A stretch of 60,626 nucleotides of DNA. It comes from Xanthomonas maliensis (GTDB lineage: Bacteria; Pseudomonadota; Gammaproteobacteria; Xanthomonadales; Xanthomonadaceae). Positions 39,705 through 47,460 of this stretch are shown piece after piece. Within the stretch, counting starts at the first letter, position 1; the number at the start of each line of letters is the position of its first letter. Below the pieces are notes generated by a model that saw only the letters and a program-made list of their open reading frames with translations, had not been told where the DNA came from and made no database searches. The stretch is from NCBI RefSeq assembly GCF_009192945.1, contig NZ_NSET01000003.1, positions 1 to 60,626 of the forward strand, given 5' to 3'. Position numbers and translations under genes: made by a program.

Positions 39705-40676
39705 ATGGCTCATTCCGGCACCCCCTGGTTCAACGCAGCGCGCCTCAAGACGCGCCAGCTGCTGCTGTTGCTACACCTGCACGAACAGCGCTCGGTCCTG
39801 CGCGCCGCCGAGGCGGCCAGCATGACCCAGCCCGCCGCGTCCAAGCTGCTGGCCGAGATGGAGGACATGCTGGGGGTCAAGTTGTTCGAACGTCATGCCC
39901 GAGGCGTGGAGCCCACCTGGTACGGCCATGTGCTGATCCGCCGCGCACGCGCGGCGATGTCGGAGATCGGCCGTGCGCAGGAAGAGATCGCCGCACTGCG
40001 TTCTGGCCGGATGGGGCAGGCCTCGATCGGCACGGTGGTCAATCCCGGCACCAATCTGGTCCCGCAGGCCATCGCCGAGGTCAAGCGCGAGTTCCCCGAC
40101 ATCCTGGTGCGGGTCGAGATGGACTACAGCCGTCCGTTGGTGACCAAGTTGCTCGACGGCCAGTTGGACATCGTGATCGGCCGCATCCTCGGTCCGGAAG
40201 GGGTGGGGGAACTGGAATTCGAACCGCTGGCCGACGAGCCGCACTCGGTGATCGCCCGCGCCGGCCACCCGCTGGCCAGCCGCACCGGGTTGCAGCACGC
40301 CGATCTGGTGCGTTACGGCTGGATCCTGCCGCCAGCCGACAGCGTGCTGCGCGCCCGGCTGGATTCGATGTTCATGGAGCACGGCGTGCAAACGCCGACC
40401 AACGCTATCGAGACTTCTTCGCTGCCGGTGACGTCGACCTTGCTGCGAGGCAGCGACATGTTGACGGCCTTGCCGGTCGAGTCGGTGGCGCCGCTGATCC
40501 AGGCCAAGCTGCTGACCGTGCTGCCGATCGCCCTGGGCGTGCGGATGGAATCGTTCGGCATCATCCGGCGGCGCGACTATGTCCTGCCACCGGGCGCCGA
40601 GCGCATCCTGCAGGCGCTACGGACGACGGCGCGGCGGTTGTATCCGGCCCAGCGGCAGCCGGAATCCCTTTTATAA
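39705..40676 (+). CDS. LysR-type transcriptional regulator (probable regulator of the dgo/xyloglucan region)
   Basis: The 323-residue protein has a LysR winged helix (LKTRQLLLLLHLHEQRSVLRAAEAASMTQPAASKLLAEMEDMLGVKLFERHARG in parts) and an effector-binding domain from about residue 100 (GQASIGTVVNPGTNLVPQAI). The helix QPAASKLL and the following ARGVEPTWYG resemble GbpR/CbsR-type regulators of sugar-acid genes. It is divergent from dgoA, and candidate binding sites flank it on both sides. The start MAHSGTPWFNAARL was chosen; the 22 codons before it overlap the operator element. Confidence 0.88.
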   Translation: MAHSGTPWFNAARLKTRQLLLLLHLHEQRSVLRAAEAASMTQPAASKLLAEMEDMLGVKLFERHARGVEPTWYGHVLIRRARAAMSEIGRAQEEIAALRSGRMGQASIGTVVNPGTNLVPQAIAEVKREFPDILVRVEMDYSRPLVTKLLDGQLDIVIGRILGPEGVGELEFEPLADEPHSVIARAGHPLASRTGLQHADLVRYGWILPPADSVLRARLDSMFMEHGVQTPTNAIETSSLPVTSTLLRGSDMLTALPVESVAPLIQAKLLTVLPIALGVRMESFGIIRRRDYVLPPGAERILQALRTTARRLYPAQRQPESLL

Positions 40677-40691
40677 GCAGGCGCTTCTCTT

Positions 40692-40729
40692 CGTATTCCG
40701 CCAAGGAATACGGGGTTGTGAAAATTTCA
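40692..40729 (-). promoter_or_regulatory. Bipartite operator-like element, site 2 (upstream of first TonB receptor)
   Basis: On the plus strand this reads CGTATTCC-GCCAA-GGAATACG (a perfect 8-bp inverted repeat), six bases, then TGAAAATTTCA (palindromic around its centre). Read on the minus strand it has the same order and spacing as site 1. It starts 15 bp after the lysR stop and lies about 220 bp before the receptor start. Confidence 0.7.
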
Positions 40730-40947
40730 TTGGCTGGCGCCGGGCCGCCGTCCTATATGTGTGCGGCTGATCGCAGGCTGTAGCGCACGTGAAGTCGGGC
40801 AGGTGATCGACGGCGTCTTGCACGGCAAGGGCCGTCATTAGCGGGAGGACGTGCCGCCGGCCCTGTGCCGACGGCCGTCATGCGTACGTGGGCCGCATCC
40901 GGCACCGCGACAACTAGTAGTCGTCTTGCGTCCTGGGAGGGATTCAG

Positions 40948-43893
40948 ATGTACAAGTATTCCAGCCATGCCCTGGCAGGTTCGGGCGTGCGTGCTCGTCG
41001 TGCGCCGTATTTTGCGTTGACCATCATGGCCGCCAGCATCGGCGCGCTGTTGGCCGCCCCCCTCTACGCCCAGCAGACCGACGCGGCGCAACAGCCGGCG
41101 GCGCGTCCGGCAGCCGGCAGCAGCGCAGCGGTCGACCTGGATGCGGTGGAAGTGCGCGGCGTGCGCGCTAGCCTGATCAAGTCGCAGGTGATCAAGCGCG
41201 ATGCCGAGCAGATCGTCGATTCGGTCAGCGCCGAGGATATCGGTGCGCTACCGGACCGCAGTGTCACCGAAACCCTGCAGCGGGTCAGCGGCGTGACCAT
41301 CGATCACTTCATGGCGCGCAACGACCCGGATCACTTCTCCGCCGAGGGCAGTGGCGTGATGATCCGTGGTATGACCCAGGTGCGCGGCGAACTCAATGGA
41401 CGCGACAGCTTCAGCGCCGCTAGTGGCCGTGGTCTGAGCTTCGAGGATGTGCCGGCCGAGCTGATGGCGGGGGTGGACGTCTACAAGAACCCGTCGGCCG
41501 AGATCATCGAAGGCGGTCTGGGCGGCACGGTCAACCTGCGCACGCGCATGCCGTTCGACCAGCCTGGCCGGGTCATCGGCGTGACCGCTGACGTGAACTA
41601 TGGTGATTTCAGCAAGACCTACAAGCCATCGGGCTCGTTTCTCTTCAGCGATCGCTGGAATACCGGCCTCGGCGAGATGGGCTTGATGGTGGATGTGGCG
41701 CATTCGGAACTGGCCACCCGCAGCGATGGCATCCAGGTCGAGCCGTTCGTGCGTCGCACCGATGCGGCGCTGCTGGACGGCACCAGCTTCGACAAGGTCT
41801 ACGTGCCGGGCGGCGTCAACTGGCGGCAGCTCGATTTCGAGCGCAAGCGCAATGGCGTAGCGGGCGCGTTCCAGTGGCGGCCTAGCGACGACACCGAGAT
41901 CTACGTGCAGTACATGCGCTCCAGTTATGACATGAACTGGCAGGAGCGCGCGGCGTTCTTCAACGACGACACCAACGCCATCGGGCCGGCGCCGGGGACA
42001 CGGTTTACCTACGATGCCGACGGCCGCTTCGTCAGTGGCTCGCCGGCATCCAGTTCCTGGCGCGGCAACGTCACCGGCAACGATGGCGTGCGCTTCTACA
42101 CCAACAACCGCTACGCGCAGCAGAGCACGACCACCTCGGATTTGTCCGGCGGCTTTACCCACAAGCTCACCAGCAACCTCACCGTGCGCGGCGATATGCA
42201 GCTGGTGCGCTCGGAAAGCGATGCGCTGGACTTCACGCTGTTCGATTCGATCTACCTGCCGGGTCTGACCTTCGATCTGAGCGGCACATATCCATCGGTC
42301 GGGATTGCCGACAGCAGCTACACCAGCAACCCCTCCAATTATTTCTGGAGTGCGGCCATGGACCATCTGGCGAAGAATCGCGGCCGCGAACTGGCCACGC
42401 GCTTCGACCTGGAATATGCATTCGACGACAGTGCCTGGCTGCGCACCTTCCGTGCCGGCATCCGCGCCACCGACCGCACCCAGATCAACAAGAATTCCGG
42501 TTACAACTGGGGCGTGATCAGCGATAACTGGGCGCAGATTCCCGGTACCGCCAATGGGACCGGCCTGGCCGATCTGGCCACCTACATGACTGGCACCTCG
42601 CAGCTGTATTCGTATTCCAATCTGTTCCGCGGCAAGATCGATGTGCCCAACAGCCTGTACTTTCCGAGCACTGCTGCGGTCAAGGACTACGCCGGCACCT
42701 CGAAGATGATCGAGCAGATTGTGGCGCTGCGCGGGTCGGGCTGGGCGCCGGACAAGTACCAGTTACAGGACATCAATCGGCAGTTCGAACGGACCCAGGC
42801 GGCCTACGCGGTGATGTATTTCGCCAACGACGAGGCGCTTGGCGTGCCGGTGGACGGCAATATCGGTGTGCGTGTCGTGCAGACCAAGACCGAGGCCAAT
42901 GGCTATGGTCAGTTCCCCGACCTGTCGGGCAGTGCCGGATCGGAAGAACTCCGCCAGCAGTACACCGGACAGTACTTCCCCAACGATGCCAAGGGCAGCT
43001 ATACCAACGTGCTGCCAAGCTTCAACATGCGCTTCAAGTTCACCGATGCGCTGCAGTGGCGTATTGCCGCGTCCAAGGCGATGGCGCGACCGGACTACAC
43101 CCAGTTGCAACCGTATCTGCTGCTTGCAGCGACGACCGAGTCCAACGGCAGCGTCTCCAGGTGGACCGGCACCGCCGGCAATCCGAATCTGAAGCCGATG
43201 ACGGCCAATCAGTACGACACCGCGCTGGAGTGGTACTTCGATACCAGCGACATGATGTACCTGACGCTGTTCTACAAGAGCGTCAAGGATTACTTCTCCA
43301 ACCAGACGGTCACCGAAAACTACGGTGGTCAGAACTGGCTGGTGACACGTCCGTACAACATGGACAAGGGACGTATTCGCGGTTTTGAATACGGCTACAC
43401 CCAATTCTTCGATTCCTTGCCGGGCTGGATGAGCGGGTTCGGCGTCAATGCCAACTTCACCTTCGTCGACAGCAGCGGCGGAGTGAACACGGCCACCGAC
43501 CCGTATACGCAGACCACGGTCACCGGGGTGAGCCTGCCGTTGGAGGGGCTGTCGCGGCGCAGCTACAACCTGGCAGGCATCTACGAGAAGGGTCCGCTGT
43601 CGCTCCGCCTTGCCTACAACTGGCGTTCGCGCTACCTGCTGACCGCCAGCGATGTATCGACCAAGTTGCCGACCTGGGCGGACGACTACGGTCAGCTGGA
43701 TGCATCGGCGTTCTATCGTTTCAATCCGCACGTGCAGCTCGGCGTCCAGGCCAATAACCTGACCGACACGGTGACCAAGGTGTTGATGGGGCCGACATCG
43801 TATACGGGCGGCGAGGTCGACTACCATCTGTACACCCGCAGCTGGTTCCTCAACGACCGTCGTTACTCGCTGGTGCTGCGCATGAACTGGTAA
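40948..43893 (+). CDS. TonB-dependent outer-membrane receptor, first of two
   Basis: The 981-residue precursor has a signal peptide cleaved after LLAAPLYA (residue 41) and a TonB-box-like DLDAVEVRG near residue 63. The plug domain has DAEQIVDSVSAEDIGALPDRSVTETLQRVSGVTI (in parts), MIRGMTQVRGELNGRDSF and VYKNPSAEIIEGGLGGTVNLRT. The beta-barrel ends RYSLVLRMNW. Such receptors import oligosaccharides in xanthomonads. The adjacent dgo operon and xyloglucan genes suggest a galactose-containing oligosaccharide ligand. Its leader shares 16 bases with that of the second receptor. Confidence 0.9.
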   Translation: MYKYSSHALAGSGVRARRAPYFALTIMAASIGALLAAPLYAQQTDAAQQPAARPAAGSSAAVDLDAVEVRGVRASLIKSQVIKRDAEQIVDSVSAEDIGALPDRSVTETLQRVSGVTIDHFMARNDPDHFSAEGSGVMIRGMTQVRGELNGRDSFSAASGRGLSFEDVPAELMAGVDVYKNPSAEIIEGGLGGTVNLRTRMPFDQPGRVIGVTADVNYGDFSKTYKPSGSFLFSDRWNTGLGEMGLMVDVAHSELATRSDGIQVEPFVRRTDAALLDGTSFDKVYVPGGVNWRQLDFERKRNGVAGAFQWRPSDDTEIYVQYMRSSYDMNWQERAAFFNDDTNAIGPAPGTRFTYDADGRFVSGSPASSSWRGNVTGNDGVRFYTNNRYAQQSTTTSDLSGGFTHKLTSNLTVRGDMQLVRSESDALDFTLFDSIYLPGLTFDLSGTYPSVGIADSSYTSNPSNYFWSAAMDHLAKNRGRELATRFDLEYAFDDSAWLRTFRAGIRATDRTQINKNSGYNWGVISDNWAQIPGTANGTGLADLATYMTGTSQLYSYSNLFRGKIDVPNSLYFPSTAAVKDYAGTSKMIEQIVALRGSGWAPDKYQLQDINRQFERTQAAYAVMYFANDEALGVPVDGNIGVRVVQTKTEANGYGQFPDLSGSAGSEELRQQYTGQYFPNDAKGSYTNVLPSFNMRFKFTDALQWRIAASKAMARPDYTQLQPYLLLAATTESNGSVSRWTGTAGNPNLKPMTANQYDTALEWYFDTSDMMYLTLFYKSVKDYFSNQTVTENYGGQNWLVTRPYNMDKGRIRGFEYGYTQFFDSLPGWMSGFGVNANFTFVDSSGGVNTATDPYTQTTVTGVSLPLEGLSRRSYNLAGIYEKGPLSLRLAYNWRSRYLLTASDVSTKLPTWADDYGQLDASAFYRFNPHVQLGVQANNLTDTVTKVLMGPTSYTGGEVDYHLYTRSWFLNDRRYSLVLRMNW

Positions 43894-43955
43894 GTGCACG
43901 CGCTCCTGCGTGGCTGCAAGCGACGTTGGGGCATCTAGCGACATCAGATCGATCG

Positions 43956-43991
43956 GCGGGCCTGGCTTTGAATGCCAGGCCCGCTTTTTTT
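43956..43991 (+). terminator. Rho-independent terminator after the first TonB receptor
   Basis: GCGGGCCTGGC and GCCAGGCCCGC form a perfect 11-bp stem with loop TTTGAAT, followed by seven T. It separates the receptor gene from the downstream xyloglucan cluster. Confidence 0.92.
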
Positions 43992-44398
43992 ATCAGCTCA
44001 CCATCTTGTAGTTGCGCTGTGTCATTGCGATATCGCCATCGCCCTGTTCGCTGTGCGGCGAACTGCATGCGGCGATGGGGGCGCATATCGTTGGGGCAGG
44101 AAATATATTTCTTTGGTGTAACCGGCGCTGTTTCAACTTCTCGTCGGCATGTGGCGCGGCGTATAGCGTCCCGCCAATCAATCGTTCGACCGATGCAGTT
44201 GATGGGGCGTTTGCTGCAGCCCAGGCGAGGTCGACAAGCATCGTGGTTGTGCATGCGGCTGACCCCGTCGATTCGCTGAGCGTGCGCATGCATCTGTATA
44301 GCTGCGCCGAAGATGCAGAAAAGTTGTCTGGTCGAGGTCGTTTTATGCGAACTTATACTGCTGGCTGGAGTGCCAAATACGCGGGCATTTCCCGTGTT

Positions 44399-44436
44399 GT
44401 TATAGGTTTAGCGAATAGCTTTCCAGGAATATTTCA
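44399..44436 (-). promoter_or_regulatory. Bipartite operator-like element, site 3 (upstream of second TonB receptor)
   Basis: On the minus strand: TGAAATATTCC, six bases, then GCTATTCG-N5-CCTATAAC. The first box matches site 1 at 9 of 11 positions and the TATTC core falls at the same distance; the last half-site is degenerate. It lies about 180 bp before the receptor start. It is the weakest of the three sites. Confidence 0.45.
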
Positions 44437-44593
44437 TTGGTGTGGCATCGTAGCCGCGCCCTATGCTCCGGCCGCAGTTACACGGTTCGCCCATCAGGGC
44501 ATCCAGGCAGCGATCGCTCCAACTCTTGCAGAGCGAATTCGCGCAACAACGACGGGCAGGGCATCCGCACCTGGCCGCTAAAACGACAGAACA

Positions 44594-44614
44594 TGCGTCC
44601 TGGGAGGGAGCTCC
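44594..44614 (+). promoter_or_regulatory. Translation leader shared by both TonB receptor genes
   Basis: TGCGTCCTGGGAGGGA (44594-44609) is identical to 40927-40942 and is five bases from the ATG in both genes. It includes the Shine-Dalgarno GGGAGG. The identity is longer than needed for ribosome binding. Confidence 0.65.
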
Positions 44615-47353
44615 ATGTCAGTGCAACACAGCCACGTTCCGGCGAGCCGGACTGTGGGTCCGCGTTCGATGCGTGATGTCCGCCATTCGGTCATGGCGAT
44701 CAGTATCGCCACCTTGGTGAGCGCGCAGGCGTACGCGCAGGAAGCGAGCCCGACGGGTGCCCCGACATCGGACGCGACCACGCAGCAGCTGGATACGGTG
44801 CAGGTGACTGGTACGCGCAGCAGCGTGACCAAGGCGCAATTGGTCAAGCAGAACGCCGAGCAGATCGTCGATTCGATCGTTGCCGAAGATATCGGCAAGC
44901 TGCCCGACAACAACGTGGCCGAAGCGCTGCAACGCATCTCCGGTATCCAGATCTCGCGAAATTACGGCGAGGGCAGCACGATCGCGATCCGCGGCCTGAC
45001 CCAGGTGCGTACCGAGCTCAACGGGCGCGATATCTTCACCGCCAATGACGGCCGTGGACTGAGCTTCGAGGATGTGTCTGCCGAGCTGCTGGGCGGCGTC
45101 AATGTGTACAAGAATCCGTCCGCCGACATGATCGAAGGCGGGCTTGGCGGCACGGTCGATCTGCGGACGCGTCTGCCGTTCGACTACGAAGGTCGCAAGA
45201 TCGCCGGCAGCGTGCAGTACAACTATTACGACCTGGCCGACGATGGCAAGCCGGCGTTTTCCGGCTTGTTCAGCGATCGCTGGCAGACCGGCATCGGCGA
45301 AATCGGCCTGCTGGTGAACTACTCGCAGCAGACCAGCCCGTTTCGTCAGGACACCATCTCCATCGAACCGTGGTATGGGCAGACCGCGAACATTCCTGGC
45401 TACGAGGGCCAGCAGGTCTTCGTTCCGCATGGCGCCGGCAAGAACACCACGATCGGCGAGCGCAAGCGCAAGACCGGCGCAGTCGCCCTGCAGTGGCGTC
45501 CGAACGACGATCTGGAGGTCTACGCCCAGGTGCTGCGCTCGGACTACGACTTCAGCTGGCACGACTATTCGTTCTTCGCGCTGACCGGCCAGAACCCCAT
45601 CCAGGGCGTGCCCGGTATCCAGGTCAACAGCCGCAATGAATTCGTCAATGGCTCGTTCCAGGGTGTGCCGACCGAGTCCAACACCAGCCTGACCACGCGC
45701 AAGTCCGTGACCACCGATTACGCGATCGGTGCGAAGTGGACGGTCACGCCGATGATGACGCTGAGCACCGACTTCCAGTATGTCGATGCCACCACCAAGG
45801 GGGAGCGCTACATCCTGGCGACCGGACAGGCCACCAGCCCGTTCTTCAACGTGGACTTCCGCGGCAGCCTGCCGCGGCTGTCGGTCACCGACGCCAGCGG
45901 CGCCGAGGGCTACCTGGCCGACGTCGGCAACTACGACGGTTGGCGTTACCAGGTCGACAACATGGACGACAACAAGGGCACCGAATTCGCCTGGCGTGCG
46001 GATATGGACCTGGCATTCGACAGCGACTTCGTGCGCAGCTTCAAGGCAGGCGTGCGCTATACCGATCGCGATGCGGAGAACCGCGGCAATATCTGGCGCT
46101 TCAACTGCATCAACGATTGCAATGGCGCGCCCTTCGCGAACTATCCGGGCATCGGGGTGATGACCAACCCGATCACCGATTTCTTCCGCGGCGACGGCTA
46201 TGCCTTCGGTCCGACGCTGACGGCCTCGGACGCGGCGGTGGCCAACTATCAGCAGACCATTGCAGCGTTGGGCTTTGCCCCGCTGACCTTTGCGCCGAAC
46301 AACGTCAACCTGCAGAACGAAAAGACCTACGCCGCCTACGGCGTGCTGCGCTTCGGCGTGGATGGCGACATTCCGTTCGACGGCAACATCGGCATGCGTG
46401 TGGTACGCACCGAGCTGTCCTCGCAGGGGGTGCGTACCGGCACTGCGACCGAAGGTGGTGGCCTGATTCCGATCAGTGCCGACCAGAGTTATACCGACAT
46501 GCTGCCCAGCCTCAACCTGCGCTGGCTGCTCACCGATCAGCTGCAATGGCGCTTTGCCGCCTCGCGCGGCATCTCTCGGCCGTCGTTCGACCGGCTCAAC
46601 CCCAACCTGAGCCTGAGCGCCGACAGCAGCAGCGGCAGCGTCACCCGCACGGGACGCGGCGGCAATCCCGATCTAGAGCCGATCAAGGCCGATCAGTTCG
46701 ATACCTCCCTGGAGTGGTACTACGGCCAGGGCTCGATGGTCTACGGCACCTTGTTCTACAAGAAGGTCAAGGGGTTCATCGCCGAGGCGGTGTTCAACGA
46801 GCAGTACCTGGACGAGAACGGCGCGCCGGTGAACTGGCAGATCACCCGTCCGGTCAATGGCGACGAAGGCCAGATCCGCGGCGTCGAAGTGGGCTATACC
46901 CAGTTCTTCGATTTCCTGCCGGGATGGCTGAGCGGCTTCGGTCTACAGACCAACTACACCTACGTGGATAGCGAAGCGCCGAGTCCGACCGCCACCGATA
47001 CCAACGGCCAGGCGCTGACGGTGCCGCTGGAAGGCTTGTCGAAGAACAGCTACAACGCGATCCTCAGCTACGAGACCCCGCGTTTCCAGGGCCGCGTCGC
47101 CTACAACTGGCGCAGCGATTGGCTGGTGACCACCGCCGGCAACGGCACCGGCAACCTGCCCGTGTACAACAAGGGCTTTGGTCAGTTGGATGCGTCGTTG
47201 CGCTTCAACATCAATGACATCTGGTCGATCTCGCTGGATGGCGTGAACCTGCTCGATACGCGCCGTGAGAGCTATCTGGGTGTGGAGTCGCGGTACCGCG
47301 ACTTCGTGATCAACGATCGTCGGTATGGCCTGACCTTGCGGGCCAACCTGTAG
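44615..47353 (+). CDS. TonB-dependent outer-membrane receptor, second (xyloglucan locus)
   Basis: The 912-residue precursor has a signal peptide cleaved after SAQAYA (residue 41) and a TonB-box-like QLDTVQVTG near residue 58. The plug domain has QNAEQIVDSIVAEDIGKLPDNNVAEALQRISGIQI (in parts), IAIRGLTQVRTELNGRDIF and VYKNPSADMIEGGLGGTVDLRT. The barrel ends RRYGLTLRANL, unusual in lacking a terminal aromatic residue. It is a paralogue of the first receptor. As the gene just before the xyloglucanase, it is the best candidate importer of xyloglucan oligosaccharides. Confidence 0.92.
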   Translation: MSVQHSHVPASRTVGPRSMRDVRHSVMAISIATLVSAQAYAQEASPTGAPTSDATTQQLDTVQVTGTRSSVTKAQLVKQNAEQIVDSIVAEDIGKLPDNNVAEALQRISGIQISRNYGEGSTIAIRGLTQVRTELNGRDIFTANDGRGLSFEDVSAELLGGVNVYKNPSADMIEGGLGGTVDLRTRLPFDYEGRKIAGSVQYNYYDLADDGKPAFSGLFSDRWQTGIGEIGLLVNYSQQTSPFRQDTISIEPWYGQTANIPGYEGQQVFVPHGAGKNTTIGERKRKTGAVALQWRPNDDLEVYAQVLRSDYDFSWHDYSFFALTGQNPIQGVPGIQVNSRNEFVNGSFQGVPTESNTSLTTRKSVTTDYAIGAKWTVTPMMTLSTDFQYVDATTKGERYILATGQATSPFFNVDFRGSLPRLSVTDASGAEGYLADVGNYDGWRYQVDNMDDNKGTEFAWRADMDLAFDSDFVRSFKAGVRYTDRDAENRGNIWRFNCINDCNGAPFANYPGIGVMTNPITDFFRGDGYAFGPTLTASDAAVANYQQTIAALGFAPLTFAPNNVNLQNEKTYAAYGVLRFGVDGDIPFDGNIGMRVVRTELSSQGVRTGTATEGGGLIPISADQSYTDMLPSLNLRWLLTDQLQWRFAASRGISRPSFDRLNPNLSLSADSSSGSVTRTGRGGNPDLEPIKADQFDTSLEWYYGQGSMVYGTLFYKKVKGFIAEAVFNEQYLDENGAPVNWQITRPVNGDEGQIRGVEVGYTQFFDFLPGWLSGFGLQTNYTYVDSEAPSPTATDTNGQALTVPLEGLSKNSYNAILSYETPRFQGRVAYNWRSDWLVTTAGNGTGNLPVYNKGFGQLDASLRFNINDIWSISLDGVNLLDTRRESYLGVESRYRDFVINDRRYGLTLRANL

Positions 47354-47381
47354 AACGCGCCGTAGGAAGTGCGTCGCTGGT

Positions 47382-47443
47382 CCGGCGTGTTGTGCAGGCA
47401 GCACGTCGGGCCGGTGTTTTTTTACCGACGCTACGGCGTCGGT
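47382..47443 (+). terminator. Terminator-like hairpin plus second stem-loop between the second receptor and GH74 genes
   Basis: CCGGCGTGTTG pairs with CAGCACGTCGG (11 bp with two G-T pairs) and, after seven bases, seven T follow (47417-47423). Directly behind, ACCGACGC-TACG-GCGTCGGT (47424-47443) is a perfect 8-bp stem with a tetraloop, ending just before the GH74 ribosome binding site. This could cause partial termination and protect the enzyme mRNA. Confidence 0.45.
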
Positions 47444-47460
47444 CGCTAGGAGAGCCGGGA

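Larger units (their letters stand above)
43894..44614. other. Intergenic region between the two receptor genes
   Basis: These 721 bp contain a strong terminator at the left and, at the right, a bipartite operator-like element and the leader of the second receptor. Between them AT-richer patches occur (for example around 44100-44115). A 98-codon minus-strand frame (43993-44289) and a 189-codon plus-strand frame (44012-44581) overlap each other; neither has motifs or a convincing ribosome binding site, so neither is annotated. Confidence 0.5.

Noticed and set aside
43993..44289. 98-codon minus-strand frame between the two receptor genes
   Set aside because: Somewhat less biased in composition than other spurious frames, but it has no motif, overlaps a plus-strand frame of equal quality and begins without a good ribosome binding site.
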